The translations under genes were made by a program, and so were the position numbers. From Steroidobacter gossypii (GTDB taxonomy: Bacteria > Pseudomonadota > Gammaproteobacteria > Steroidobacterales > Steroidobacteraceae): a stretch of DNA of 64,000 nt. This document shows, one piece after another, positions 1-9,021 of the stretch (positions are counted from its first letter, which is position 1; every line of letters begins with the position of its first letter). The notes beneath the pieces were generated by a model. The model saw only the letters and a list, made by a program, of their open reading frames with translations. It searched no databases and had not been told where the DNA came from. The DNA lies in NCBI RefSeq assembly GCF_016801985.1, contig NZ_JAEVLS010000002.1:744001-808000 (forward strand). The letters are read 5' to 3'.

Positions 1-564
1 GAGGGCCTGCTGCTGGTGTTCACGTTCCTTGCCACGCTGATCTTCGGCGTGATGACCGGGTTGTTCATGGGGGTGGTCGCGTCGATCCTGCTGTTCATCA
101 CGCTGAATACCCGGCCTTACACCGCCATTCTGGGCCGCCTGCCCAACACCAACATCTTCCGCAATGTCGAGCATTTCCCGGAAGGCGAGACCATGCCGGG
201 CCTGGTGATCCTGCGCATCGACGCGTCCTTGTACTTCGCCAACGTGGTGTTCCTGAAAGAGCGCATCCACGAGGTCTGTCGGACCTACCCGGGCGAGTTG
301 AAGGCGCTGATTCTCGACGCCAGCGCAGTGAACGACCTGGATTCCTCGGCGGACACGGCCTTGCATCAGCTGTCCGATGAGTTCAAGAAGAAGGGCATCA
401 CATTCTATATCGCCGGCGTGAAAGCGCCGGTGCGTCGGGTCATGCAGCGCTCGGGGCTGTACACCGCGCTCGGCGGCGATCATTTCTTTTTCACCATCGA
501 CGCGGCGGTTCGGCGCTTTCAGGAAAAGACCGGTGGGCTTGCGCGGCAGCGCCAGTCTTCTTGA
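1..564 (+). CDS. SulP-family anion transporter, C-terminal part (STAS domain)
   Basis: This reading frame is open from the first base, so the gene starts outside the window. About 35 hydrophobic residues remain from the last membrane segments, followed by a cytoplasmic STAS domain of about 110 residues. The STAS core reads ALILDASAVNDLDSSA, with the buried strand and the Asp-Ser turn usual in SLC26/SulP carriers. These proteins move sulfate, bicarbonate or dicarboxylates across the inner membrane, and the STAS domain is regulatory. The substrate cannot be deduced from this fragment. The stop lies about 30 nt before the next start on the same strand. Confidence 0.85.
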   Translation, partial: EGLLLVFTFLATLIFGVMTGLFMGVVASILLFITLNTRPYTAILGRLPNTNIFRNVEHFPEGETMPGLVILRIDASLYFANVVFLKERIHEVCRTYPGELKALILDASAVNDLDSSADTALHQLSDEFKKKGITFYIAGVKAPVRRVMQRSGLYTALGGDHFFFTIDAAVRRFQEKTGGLARQRQSS

Positions 565-592
565 GAATGGCGAGGTGAAGCGACCAATCGAA

Positions 593-964
593 ATGAATTG
601 CCCGTGCGGCTCGGCTCGGGAGTATGAGCGCTGCTGTGGACGTTGGCATCGCGGCGGGCTCGCGCCGGACGCTGAATCGTTGATGCGATCCCGGTACTCG
701 GCGTTCGTGCTCGCTAACGAGGAATATCTGCTCGCCACCTGGCATCCGACGAAGCGGCCCAACTCCATTACCTTCGACACAAATCAGAAGTGGCTTGGAC
801 TGAAAATCGTCGAAGCCACTTCGACAGGGGCGACCACCGCGGAAGTGGAGTTCATCGCCCGTTACCGCATCGGCGGCGGCTCCGCTGCGCGGTTGCACGA
901 GCGAAGCCGGTTCGTGAAGGAAGCGGACCGCTGGTGGTACGTCGACGGAGATATTCGCGCGTAG
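593..964 (+). CDS. YchJ-family protein with N-terminal SEC-C zinc motif
   Basis: The protein opens with MNCPCGSAREYERCC, a SEC-C type cysteine motif (CPCGS...CC) expected to bind zinc. It continues into the YchJ domain (LMRSRYSAFVLANEEYLLATWHP), which has an NTF2-like fold. The function of YchJ is unknown. The length of about 123 residues fits the family. I chose the ATG at 593 because family members begin right before the CPCGS motif; an in-frame GTG at 575 is the alternative. The gene ends 13 nt before the convergent stop of the manganese exporter gene. Confidence 0.8.
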   Translation: MNCPCGSAREYERCCGRWHRGGLAPDAESLMRSRYSAFVLANEEYLLATWHPTKRPNSITFDTNQKWLGLKIVEATSTGATTAEVEFIARYRIGGGSAARLHERSRFVKEADRWWYVDGDIRA

Positions 965-977
965 ACGACGGCGGCTA

Positions 978-1565
978 TCACATGCCGCCGAAGCCCAGTC
1001 CCAGACCCACCTTGAGCAAAATCAACGCGCCAAAGATCGCGAACAACGCAGCGGCGACGAACCGCATCTTGCTCAGAGGGAAACGCTTGGCGAGGTTTTC
1101 GCCGAGCATCACGGCGGGAATGTTTGCGACCATCATGCCGAGCGTGGTGCCAATGGCCACCGCGGTCAGGCTCGCGTACTTGGCGCCGAGCGCCACGGTC
1201 GCAAGCTGCGTCTTATCGCCCATCTCGGCCAGAAAGAACATCACCAACGTGGTGACGAAAGCGCCGTACTTCGTGGTGGGTTGCTCGGACTCGTCCAGCG
1301 TATCGGGAACCAAGGCCCAGCCGGCGAACGCAAAGAAGGCGAGCCCGAGGATCCAGCGCAAGACTTCGGGGTTGACGGTGGTGGCCACCCAATCGCCGGC
1401 GAGCGCGGCCAGCGCGTGATTGACGATGGTGGCCAGAAAAATGCCGGCGATGATGATCCACGGCTGCCTGCGAAAACGGGCGGCCAGGACGAACGACAGC
1501 AGCTGCGTCTTATCGCCCATCTCGGCGATTGCAACCATGCCGAGCGAGGTAACCAAGGCTTCCAC
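978..1565 (-). CDS. TMEM165/GDT1 (UPF0016) family manganese exporter
   Basis: A 195-residue inner-membrane protein with two copies of the family signature EMGDKTQL, one at the start of each half. This is the internal duplication diagnostic of the UPF0016/TMEM165/GDT1 family of divalent-cation (Mn2+/Ca2+) antiporters; bacterial members such as MneA export manganese. I chose the GTG at 1565 because GGAG lies six bases upstream and homologues start just before the first signature. An in-frame GTG at 1613 would extend the protein into the leader. A manganese riboswitch lies directly upstream, so induction by excess Mn2+ is expected. Confidence 0.9.
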   Translation of the reverse strand: MEALVTSLGMVAIAEMGDKTQLLSFVLAARFRRQPWIIIAGIFLATIVNHALAALAGDWVATTVNPEVLRWILGLAFFAFAGWALVPDTLDESEQPTTKYGAFVTTLVMFFLAEMGDKTQLATVALGAKYASLTAVAIGTTLGMMVANIPAVMLGENLAKRFPLSKMRFVAAALFAIFGALILLKVGLGLGFGGM

Positions 1566-1636
1566 GGATGACTCCAGGGGCCAGCGGCTCGAATACCCAT
1601 GACTTCGCCCCACCGCCGGCCCCGGCCGCGGGCAAA

Positions 1637-1737
1637 GTCAAAGGTCTCGCCTAGCTGATGCCGCCGACGCCATGGTCTTCGACCAAGTCTGTTGACGTCG
1701 GCTCCTTACGTTGCGTAAGGCGGCTACTCCCCAGTGA
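1637..1737 (-). promoter_or_regulatory. yybP-ykoY manganese riboswitch
   Basis: Read on the minus strand, the leader contains the two conserved blocks of the yybP-ykoY aptamer. GGGGAGTAG lies near the 5' end (about 1733-1724) and GCGAGACCTTTG near the 3' end (about 1650-1638). Between them lie paired arms, including CTTACG-caa-CGTAAG. The aptamer ends about 70 nt before the manganese exporter start. This class binds Mn2+ and turns on export genes. Boundaries are approximate. Confidence 0.88.
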
Positions 1738-1746
1738 CGGGGCGGG

Positions 1747-1775
1747 AAGATAGCGGGTCGGGCGGCGATACACAA
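1747..1775 (-). promoter_or_regulatory. Sigma-70-like promoter of the riboswitch transcript
   Basis: On the minus strand TTGTGT (1775-1770) and TATCTT (1752-1747) are separated by 17 bases. This would start transcription near 1740, just before the conserved 5' arm of the riboswitch. The placement supports the call more than the match quality does. Confidence 0.5.
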
Positions 1776-1851
1776 GCTGCCCGCGCCGCCGGGCCCGTCG
1801 ATCCGAGCGTTCCGCGAGTTCTCCGAGACAGAGTCGCTGGCGCTTGCTTCC

Positions 1852-3543
1852 TCAAGAGGAGCGTGACGGGTCGGTCAAAGGCTCGGCCAGGTCGTGCGGC
1901 GTCGAGACATGGCCCGCCGGCAGTGCTCCGGTCTGACGCTCGATCATGCGCCGGACGACCGGCAGGCCAGGGCCTTGGTGCAACTCACGCAGACGTTGCG
2001 GAATGTTTGCATCGTCCTGCGTCATGCGATTGTTGTGGCGGATGTATTCGAGCCAGGTCGGCGTTGTGAAGCGCTCGACCCAGACGTGCGGATCGGCCAG
2101 GTCTCGCAGCAGCATCCAGTTCATCGCGCCATCGCGCTTACGAATGCGCCGTCGCTCGGCCATGGTGTTCAAAAACTCGAGCACGTCCTCTTCACGAATG
2201 TTGTACTCGACGGTGATCACCACCGGGCCGGTGCGCGACTCGACAGGGACGGCGGTTTCCGGCGCCTGCCACAGGCGCAGCGGGTCCAGATTCAAGTCGT
2301 CTGTTTCGGAAAGGGGAATGCGAAGGCCCATGGCCGCGCAGATCAGCATGACGATGGCGGCCGCGACCATGGCGAGCAGTACTCCATCGCTCGCGGAGAT
2401 CACGCCCCACAACCAGCTGCCACCCGCCATGCCGGCGAACGTTGTGACTTGATACAAAGAGAGTGCGCGTGCGACGACCCAGCGCGGTGTCGACAGCTGA
2501 ACTGTCACGTTGAACGTCGATAGCGTCAGCACCCAGGCTGCGCCGGCGATCACCATCATCGGGACGGTGAGGGCGATGTACGGGCTGATTCCGGAAACAG
2601 CGGCCGCGATCGCGAAGGCGATGCAGGAGACTCGCGCCAGTCCTTCCGACGAAAGTCTCTGACGCAATCGTGCGCTACTCAAGGCGCCGCCGACAGCGCC
2701 AGCGCCGAACGCGCCGAGCAACAAGCCGTATGTCATCGGTCCACCGCCGAGGAGATCTCGTGCGATCAGCGGGAGCAGCGCCATCACGGAGCTGGCGCCA
2801 ATACCGAACACCGCGCCTCGGACCAGAACTCTCCTGATCCCGGGTGACATCGAAACGTAACGCAGGCCGGCCGCGATGGCGATGCCGAGCGTTTCTCGAG
2901 GAAGCAGTTGCGGTGGGCGAACCGGGCGCCAGCGGGTCAGCACCCAGATCAGCGGAATGTAACTTGCCGCATTCACCGCGAACGCCGCCGCCGCTCCTGC
3001 CCCGGCCACGATCGCGCCGCCGATCGCTGGGCCCACACTGCGCGCGATGTTGAACCCCATGCTGTTGATCGCGACCGCTCCTGCCAGATGCGATCTAGGC
3101 ACCATGTCGCCCACCGATGCTTGCCACGCTGGCCCGTTGAACGCCGCGCCACAGCCGATGAGAAATGTGAACAGCAGCAGCAGCCAAGGCGAGATCATGC
3201 CCAACCAGGCAAACACCGTGAGCGTGATCGAAACCAGCAGATTGAAAATCTGCGCTCCCAGCAGTACCTGCCGCCGATCCAGACTGTCGGCCATCGCGCC
3301 GGCGAACAGCGAGAACAACACGATGGGAAGCGCCACGGACGTCTGCACCAGCGCCACCATGTCGGCCGATTTCGCAATCGAAGTCATCATCCACGACGCG
3401 CCGACCGTCTGAATCAACCCACCCAGATTCGACAGCACGCTGGCGAACCAGATGGAGCGAAACACCGGAAAGCGGAACGGGGACAACGCCGAGACCGGCG
3501 GCGTGTCGTCGGCGGTGGAAGCGGAGGTGGCCTGGAGCATCAC
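1852..3543 (-). CDS. MFS transporter of the MFS_3 / enterobactin-exporter-like type
   Basis: A 563-residue protein with about 12 hydrophobic segments in the first 400 residues and the MFS loop signature ADSLDRRQVL between helices 2 and 3. A soluble C-terminal domain of about 130 residues follows (VVITVEYNIREEDVLEFL...), rich in Arg and resembling the small ferredoxin-like domain often attached to this subfamily. Relatives include EntS-type siderophore or drug exporters. The substrate is unknown. The gene stands alone; its stop is about 75 nt from the riboswitch promoter on the same strand and its start is about 47 nt from the sapC stop. Confidence 0.8.
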   Translation of the reverse strand: MMLQATSASTADDTPPVSALSPFRFPVFRSIWFASVLSNLGGLIQTVGASWMMTSIAKSADMVALVQTSVALPIVLFSLFAGAMADSLDRRQVLLGAQIFNLLVSITLTVFAWLGMISPWLLLLFTFLIGCGAAFNGPAWQASVGDMVPRSHLAGAVAINSMGFNIARSVGPAIGGAIVAGAGAAAAFAVNAASYIPLIWVLTRWRPVRPPQLLPRETLGIAIAAGLRYVSMSPGIRRVLVRGAVFGIGASSVMALLPLIARDLLGGGPMTYGLLLGAFGAGAVGGALSSARLRQRLSSEGLARVSCIAFAIAAAVSGISPYIALTVPMMVIAGAAWVLTLSTFNVTVQLSTPRWVVARALSLYQVTTFAGMAGGSWLWGVISASDGVLLAMVAAAIVMLICAAMGLRIPLSETDDLNLDPLRLWQAPETAVPVESRTGPVVITVEYNIREEDVLEFLNTMAERRRIRKRDGAMNWMLLRDLADPHVWVERFTTPTWLEYIRHNNRMTQDDANIPQRLRELHQGPGLPVVRRMIERQTGALPAGHVSTPHDLAEPLTDPSRSS

Positions 3544-3590
3544 GCAATCATAGCGCGATGCGGGTGAATTCAGGGTGTGGGACGCCGAAC

Positions 3591-4331
3591 TCAGTCTCTC
3601 AGCACCAAGTCGAGCTCACGGATCCTGGGATCCGACTGAGCATTGTGGAGCTGCTGCAATCGGTTGATTTGCGCCAGCGACGCCATCAGGATCGACAGGG
3701 CTTGCAGATAGCCTGCGCGATGAAGCCTCACGACCGACTCGGCGGGCAGGGAAGATTGAGCGCGGTCGCTGATGCTGTACAAGCCGCCAACGCGCGCTTC
3801 GGCGCCATCTTCCATGCGCAATATGACTTCCAGCGGCCGCACGAGCTGTAGCTGCGTCAACTCGTTCACGAACGCCCGCATGTCTTCGAAGTCCTGGCGC
3901 AGTTTGGAAAGTGCAGTGGCCAGTTGCTTAGCGTAGGGCGTGGGATCGCCAGCATCGTCGAACAGCCGATCGCCGTCGGGCACGCCGAACACCTCGCTGC
4001 GCTCGTCGATGGCCATGCCCAGCGCACCGGTAGCGCTGACAAAGAACGGGTAGCGCAACGAGTTCTGAGGAATGTACGTCGCATACCAATGCGAGCCGGC
4101 GACATACAGATTTCGACCTGGCTGAAAACCATACAAAGCGACGACGTTGAATTGACCTGTCTCGGTGTGCTTGAGCAAGGCCAACGGATAATCCGCGGCG
4201 GCGAGCGCGATCTCGCTCCAACCGAGGATGGCGTGTTGTTGCCGACTCGAGTGCGAGTAGTCCGGAAAGGCGCCGACGCGCAACGTACGGTGGCGGCTCG
4301 AATCGAGAGGCTGAGCGATGCATGTATCCAT
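3591..4331 (-). CDS. SapC-family protein
   Basis: The sequence carries the SapC-family pattern: LDSSRHRTLRV near the N terminus, then ADYPLALLKH, GRNLYVAGSHW and YIPQNSLRYPFF, followed by a C-terminal helical part. SapC proteins of marine and soil proteobacteria are typically encoded next to TonB-dependent receptors; their biochemical role is unknown. I placed the start at the ATG at 4331 because homologues begin just before LDSxxHR. In-frame ATGs at 4349 and 4418 exist, but 4418 would overlap the promoter proposed for the divergent receptor gene. The divergent layout suggests shared control. Confidence 0.8.
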   Translation of the reverse strand: MDTCIAQPLDSSRHRTLRVGAFPDYSHSSRQQHAILGWSEIALAAADYPLALLKHTETGQFNVVALYGFQPGRNLYVAGSHWYATYIPQNSLRYPFFVSATGALGMAIDERSEVFGVPDGDRLFDDAGDPTPYAKQLATALSKLRQDFEDMRAFVNELTQLQLVRPLEVILRMEDGAEARVGGLYSISDRAQSSLPAESVVRLHRAGYLQALSILMASLAQINRLQQLHNAQSDPRIRELDLVLRD

Positions 4332-4406
4332 ATGCGATTCGATGTCCATGATCAGCAGGCGCTGCGAGCACCGTAGCCCCGCGCTTGTGCGCGACGCAAG
4401 GCTCGC

Positions 4407-4434
4407 TTGATTAGTCATACAAATTAGTTACAGT
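4407..4434 (+). promoter_or_regulatory. Promoter of the TonB-dependent receptor gene
   Basis: TTGATT (4407-4412) and TACAGT (4429-4434) are separated by 16 bases, giving a leader of about 30 nt before the receptor start. The sequence is AT-rich compared with its surroundings. The match is moderate and is inferred by eye. Confidence 0.45.
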
Positions 4435-4472
4435 GAGCGGGCACGGATCACAACCACACGGACGGGGGATGC

Positions 4473-7250
4473 ATGAGAGCCAGGCAGCGCATCGTGTATG
4501 GATCGCGTATTGCTTCGTTCACTGGCGGCGGCCTGATCGTGCTGGCGGCCGCAGCGCCGAGCGAAGTGCTCGCCGCGCAAGCTTTGGAAGAAGTCGTCGT
4601 CACCGGCATCCGCGGCAGCTTGAGCGAGTCGGCGGAGATCAAGCACAGCTCGAATTCCATCCTGGACTCGATCAGCTCCGAGGACCTGGGAAAATTCCCC
4701 GATTCCAACGTTGCCGAATCCCTGCAGCGCATTCCTGGCGTCGCCATCGATCGCAGCGACGGCGAAGGTCGCTTCGTGACCGTGCGCGGCTTTGGGCCGG
4801 AGTTCAACAACGTGCTGCTCAACGGACGCACCTTCGCCAGCGACAACGAGGGTCGCGAGTTCAGCTTCGATCTGCTGGCGGCCGAGCTCATCGCGGGCGC
4901 GGACATCTATAAAAGCGCCGTGGCCAGCGTCCCCGACGGCGGCATAGGAGCCACGATCAACGTCAGAACGCCGCGGCCGCTGGACTTGGGAGGCTTCAAC
5001 GCCATCGTGTCTGGCAAGGGCATGTACGAGGAGGTGAGCGAGGACGTTGCGCCCCAAGGCTTCGCATTGCTGAGCGATGTCTTTGCCGATGGCAAGTTCG
5101 GCATACTCGGCGCGGTGTCGTATCAGGAGCGCAAGTCGCTCATCAATTTCATTCGCAACAGCGGCTACTTGCCGCGTTCCATCGTCGGGCCGCCCAGCGC
5201 GCCGCTCTTCACCAACGTATTCGCGCCCCGCAATCTGGATGTCGGTCAGGAGACTCAGGATCGCAAACGTCGCGGCGTCAACATCACCGCGCAGTACCGG
5301 CCGGCGGACGATCTCACTTTGACGCTCGACGGTTTGTACAACAAGTTTGACGTCGAGTCTTCGATGCGCTCGCTGGGCAGCTGGTTCGAACCGTCGAACT
5401 ACACCGCCGCGACCATTGACGACAATCGCACCGTGACCTCGCTGACCACCAATGGCAACGCCGACTTCATCGCGGAGGCGGACAATCGATATGTCACCAC
5501 GCGCGCACTCGGGTTCAACATGGAATGGCAGGCGAGTGACGCGATCGGCCTGGACGCCGACGTAGCATGGTCGGAGTCCGAGAACGATGCCGGTGGCAAG
5601 AACTATTTCACGGTGATTGGCGTGGCCACGCCGTACAGCTTCACTCAAGCCAGTGGCAGCGGATTTCCATCGGTGTTCGGCTATTCATCCAGCCTCACCG
5701 ATCCAAACGTCGGCCGCACGCACCTCGCGCAGCGCAGCGGAGATGATCAGCGAGAGCAGGTGGTCGAGTCCAAGCTGAAGCTCGAGTGGAGTCCGGAAGG
5801 CGATTTCCTTGAAGCCGCGCGAATCGGCGCGCTGTTGACGCGGCGAGAGAAGGAAACAAGGTCCATAGCGACCGATGGCAACATCACTTGCTTGTACTGC
5901 GGCTATCCCACGCTGACCGATCCCGGCCTGCTGCGCCCGTTGGATCTCGGCAGCTTCCTCGGCGGGGGCGGATCGGTGCCCAAGCGTTTTCAAACATATG
6001 ACCCCGAGGCTTACTTCGCATTTCTCGAAAGTGCCCAGGCGGCGGCGGCACTCGACGCGGCGAGGGGCGTGGCGCCAGGCACGAGCGCAGCCGCGCTGGC
6101 GCAGGCGGGTGGCTTCGTTGCGGTTCCTCAATCGAGCTCCTATAGCATCGACGAAGATGTGCTCGCGGGCTTCGTCGAGTTCGACTTCGGCGGAACATTG
6201 GGATCGATGCCATGGTTCCTCAACCTTGGCGTGCGCTACTCGCGCACCGAGATCGATGCCGCGGGTCAGCAGCTCGAACTGATCGACATTCTGCCGGTGG
6301 CGGGAGATCCGACGATTTACCAGGGCGTGTTCGCCAACGACGGCGATCCACAGCCGACGCGACGCAGCTCCAGCTATAACGACGTGCTGCCGAGCCTGAA
6401 CTTCAAGCTCGAGCTGACGCCCGAAATCGTCGGCAGGTTCTCGGCATCGCGAACGCTCAGTCGTCCTCAGGTGCAGGACCTCGCGCCTCGCACGAATATC
6501 GACACGCTGCGGCCGGCGAGCCTGGCGGCGAGCGGCGGCAATCCGGATCTGAAGCCGTACACTGCCGACAACTACGATGTTTCGCTGGAATGGTATCCCG
6601 ACAGAACCACCATGCTCAGCGCCGCCTTGTTCTACAAGGATGTGAAAGACTTCATCGTGCAAACGCGCGCCGACGAAACATTCACTATCATCAACTCGGG
6701 CAACTTGCCGGTCGGCGGCTTGATCACGGGCCCGAACGAAGCCAGGTTCAGTGTGCGTCGACCGCGCAATCTCGATAATGCGACGGTGCGTGGCGCGGAG
6801 TTGAACCTCGTCTACTCATTCACGAATTTGCCGGGCTGGCTGAGCGGATTCGGCACGCAGCTCAATGCGACGTTTGTCGAAAGCAATGTGGCCTTCGCAC
6901 CCGAATCCGATACGGTGTCGTTTGCGCTGGAAGGTCTGGGCGACTCGCGCAATGCGACCTTGTTTTACGAGTACCAACGGATTGGGGTGCGCGTCGCATA
7001 TAACTGGCGCGACGGATTTCTGGAGCAATTGGTCACTTCCGGTCAGGGCGGCGATCCCGTGTACCGTCGCACTTATGAGCAGATGGATTTGCGACTTAGC
7101 TTCATGCTCACCGACCAGGTTCAGACCTTTCTCGAGGGCACCAACGTGCTCGGCGAGGAGATCATCACCACCGGCCGCTTCGACAATCAGGTGCTCAGCT
7201 ATATCGACACCGGAGCCCGATGGGCATTGGGCCTGCGCGCGACGTTCTGA
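4473..7250 (+). CDS. TonB-dependent receptor, Xanthomonas/Caulobacter type
   Basis: A 925-residue outer-membrane receptor. A signal peptide (about residues 1-35) is followed by a TonB box-like EEVVVTG. Next comes the plug domain with LQRIPGVAIDR, VRGFGPEFNNVLLNGR and GGIGATINVRTPRPLD, and then a long beta-barrel ending in the usual terminal Phe (GLRATF). This subfamily of long receptors usually imports plant or algal carbohydrates or other large substrates by TonB energy. The nearby sapC is a common partner. The start is supported by a GGGGG stretch just upstream. The substrate cannot be told from sequence. Confidence 0.93.
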   Translation: MRARQRIVYGSRIASFTGGGLIVLAAAAPSEVLAAQALEEVVVTGIRGSLSESAEIKHSSNSILDSISSEDLGKFPDSNVAESLQRIPGVAIDRSDGEGRFVTVRGFGPEFNNVLLNGRTFASDNEGREFSFDLLAAELIAGADIYKSAVASVPDGGIGATINVRTPRPLDLGGFNAIVSGKGMYEEVSEDVAPQGFALLSDVFADGKFGILGAVSYQERKSLINFIRNSGYLPRSIVGPPSAPLFTNVFAPRNLDVGQETQDRKRRGVNITAQYRPADDLTLTLDGLYNKFDVESSMRSLGSWFEPSNYTAATIDDNRTVTSLTTNGNADFIAEADNRYVTTRALGFNMEWQASDAIGLDADVAWSESENDAGGKNYFTVIGVATPYSFTQASGSGFPSVFGYSSSLTDPNVGRTHLAQRSGDDQREQVVESKLKLEWSPEGDFLEAARIGALLTRREKETRSIATDGNITCLYCGYPTLTDPGLLRPLDLGSFLGGGGSVPKRFQTYDPEAYFAFLESAQAAAALDAARGVAPGTSAAALAQAGGFVAVPQSSSYSIDEDVLAGFVEFDFGGTLGSMPWFLNLGVRYSRTEIDAAGQQLELIDILPVAGDPTIYQGVFANDGDPQPTRRSSSYNDVLPSLNFKLELTPEIVGRFSASRTLSRPQVQDLAPRTNIDTLRPASLAASGGNPDLKPYTADNYDVSLEWYPDRTTMLSAALFYKDVKDFIVQTRADETFTIINSGNLPVGGLITGPNEARFSVRRPRNLDNATVRGAELNLVYSFTNLPGWLSGFGTQLNATFVESNVAFAPESDTVSFALEGLGDSRNATLFYEYQRIGVRVAYNWRDGFLEQLVTSGQGGDPVYRRTYEQMDLRLSFMLTDQVQTFLEGTNVLGEEIITTGRFDNQVLSYIDTGARWALGLRATF

Positions 7251-7349
7251 GCTTCGATGAGCTTGCGGGCGCGAGTTTCAGAGGCGTAGCATGTCTTGCG
7301 CATAGTTGAAGCCGAACGCTGTCCTGTTTCGATTCAGCGGGAGAGAGCG

Positions 7350-7982
7350 ATGGCAGATCCGGTCGCGTGGCGCCTTTCTGGCGACTACTTCGAGAACTGC
7401 AGTTGCAGCGTGGTATGCCCCTGTCTCGTGTCGGCGGGTCCGCCGTTGAGCGCGCGACCCACCGAGGGCTTTTGCAACGTCCCGTTGATCTTTCATATCG
7501 AGAGTGGCCACTACGACGAGGTCGTGCTGGATGGCCTGAATGTGCTGGTGGTTCTTCAGGCACCCGGTGTGATGGCGGAGGGAAATTGGTCACTGGCCAC
7601 TTACATCGATGAGCGCGCCGATGACAAGCAGACCGAGGCGCTGGCTGCGATCTTCAGCGGTGCTGCCGGAGGCCCGATGGCGGCGTTCACGCCGCTGATC
7701 AGCAAGAATCTCGGCGTGACCAAGGTGCCCATCACCTTCAAGATCGACGGCAAGACGCGGTCCGCGGAGATTCCGGGCATCCTGCACATGTCCGTGGATC
7801 CCTTGCCGACCATGCATCCGAGCGGGGAGATGCGGGTGAATCTCGGCCATCCGGTTCGTCCTGACGAGATGGTGCTGGCGGTCGGCGCCGCCGGCAGCAC
7901 ATTCAGCGATCGAGGGACACGTTGGGACAATTCAGGCAAGAACGGCCTCTACGCAGCCATCCAATGGTCGAATCTGTCGTGA
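7350..7982 (+). CDS. DUF1326 domain-containing protein
   Basis: A 210-residue soluble protein matching DUF1326. It opens with WRLSGDYFENCSCSVVCPC, the conserved cysteine cluster of the family, followed by the GFCNVPLIFHIESGHYD region. The cysteine pattern suggests metal binding, but no function is established. I chose the ATG at 7350 because GGGAGAGAG lies just upstream and the domain begins immediately after. The upstream receptor gene ends about 100 nt before. Confidence 0.75.
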   Translation: MADPVAWRLSGDYFENCSCSVVCPCLVSAGPPLSARPTEGFCNVPLIFHIESGHYDEVVLDGLNVLVVLQAPGVMAEGNWSLATYIDERADDKQTEALAAIFSGAAGGPMAAFTPLISKNLGVTKVPITFKIDGKTRSAEIPGILHMSVDPLPTMHPSGEMRVNLGHPVRPDEMVLAVGAAGSTFSDRGTRWDNSGKNGLYAAIQWSNLS

Positions 7983-8060
7983 TCGTCTGCTAGCGACGCC
8001 CGATCGGAAGGATTACGCTGCCGACGCGACGAGAGGATCGCTCCGAATGGATGGTGCTGG

Positions 8061-8951
8061 ATGCGACGGCTGTTACACGGACTGCTGGTATTGCTCGCAT
8101 TTTCCTGCCATGCCGATGACACGGCGGGATATCAGGAATGGCTGAAGTTCAAGCAGGCCATGCAGGCGGAAGCCGGCGGGCCGACGGGCATGTATGCAAT
8201 TCAGGACATGATCGAGCTGGGCGCGGGCGAAAGCGCTCATCTGCCGGCGAGGCAATCTGCGGAGAAGAAAGACAACCTGCGCTGGTTGAAAAAGCCGGCA
8301 TCGGCAGCGCTCGCCATAGTGAAATTTGCCGATCAGCGCGCCATCGTCAGCGGACCAGGCATTCAATCGACCGATCTGTTGCAAACCCAGGGCAAAGCGG
8401 TGCCGTTGGGCGATGGGCTCGCGGTCAAAGGCACGCTGTTGCGAGACAAGACACTGAAGCTCTGGCTCTACGATGCCAACTTACCCGCGAAACGGAATTT
8501 CAAACAGCTCGACTTCTATCCGTACGATCCGCGCGGCCGCATCACCGGCCGCTTTCGACGCAACGAGCAGCCAGTCGCGGTGAGCTATCTCGATTCGCGC
8601 GACCAGGCCGGCACCATGTACGAAGTCGGTGTGATCGAGGCGACCATCGAAGGCAAGCAGTACGATCTGAAGACCGTCAGCTACAAGAATCGATGGAAGG
8701 AGATCGATTTCCTGCTGTTACTGTTACGTGACGGCACGTCGGGCAAGACGACCTACGGCGGTGGCCGGGTCGTCGAAATCGCCATTCCCAAAGGCGCGCC
8801 GCCGGCGTCGGTCACCTTTGACCTCAATCTGGCGTACAGCTTTTTGTGCGCGCACTCCGAGTTCTACAACTGCCCCTTGGTGCTGACTAATCGGGTCGGC
8901 GTCGAGTTGCCGTTCGGAGAAAAGTTTCCGCCGCAGATGAGCAATCAGTGA
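8061..8951 (+). CDS. Secreted DUF1684 protein
   Basis: A 296-residue protein with a short signal peptide (RRLLHGLLVLLAFSCHA). The C-terminal half carries the DUF1684 signature: LLLLRDGTSGKTTYGGGR, then the DLNLAYSFLCAHSEFYNCPL segment with its paired cysteines, and a final Asn/Pro-rich stretch. Family members often act beside peptidases or hydrolases, but the activity is unknown. The gene is followed after about 70 nt by a secreted hydrolase on the same strand, so the two may be co-transcribed. Confidence 0.72.
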   Translation: MRRLLHGLLVLLAFSCHADDTAGYQEWLKFKQAMQAEAGGPTGMYAIQDMIELGAGESAHLPARQSAEKKDNLRWLKKPASAALAIVKFADQRAIVSGPGIQSTDLLQTQGKAVPLGDGLAVKGTLLRDKTLKLWLYDANLPAKRNFKQLDFYPYDPRGRITGRFRRNEQPVAVSYLDSRDQAGTMYEVGVIEATIEGKQYDLKTVSYKNRWKEIDFLLLLLRDGTSGKTTYGGGRVVEIAIPKGAPPASVTFDLNLAYSFLCAHSEFYNCPLVLTNRVGVELPFGEKFPPQMSNQ

Positions 8952-9021
8952 GCCATCGCCGTTCCGATTTTTGCTCCCGTCTCTATAAACCCGTCGCGGG
9001 TTCGATGCATCGGATCCGTTC

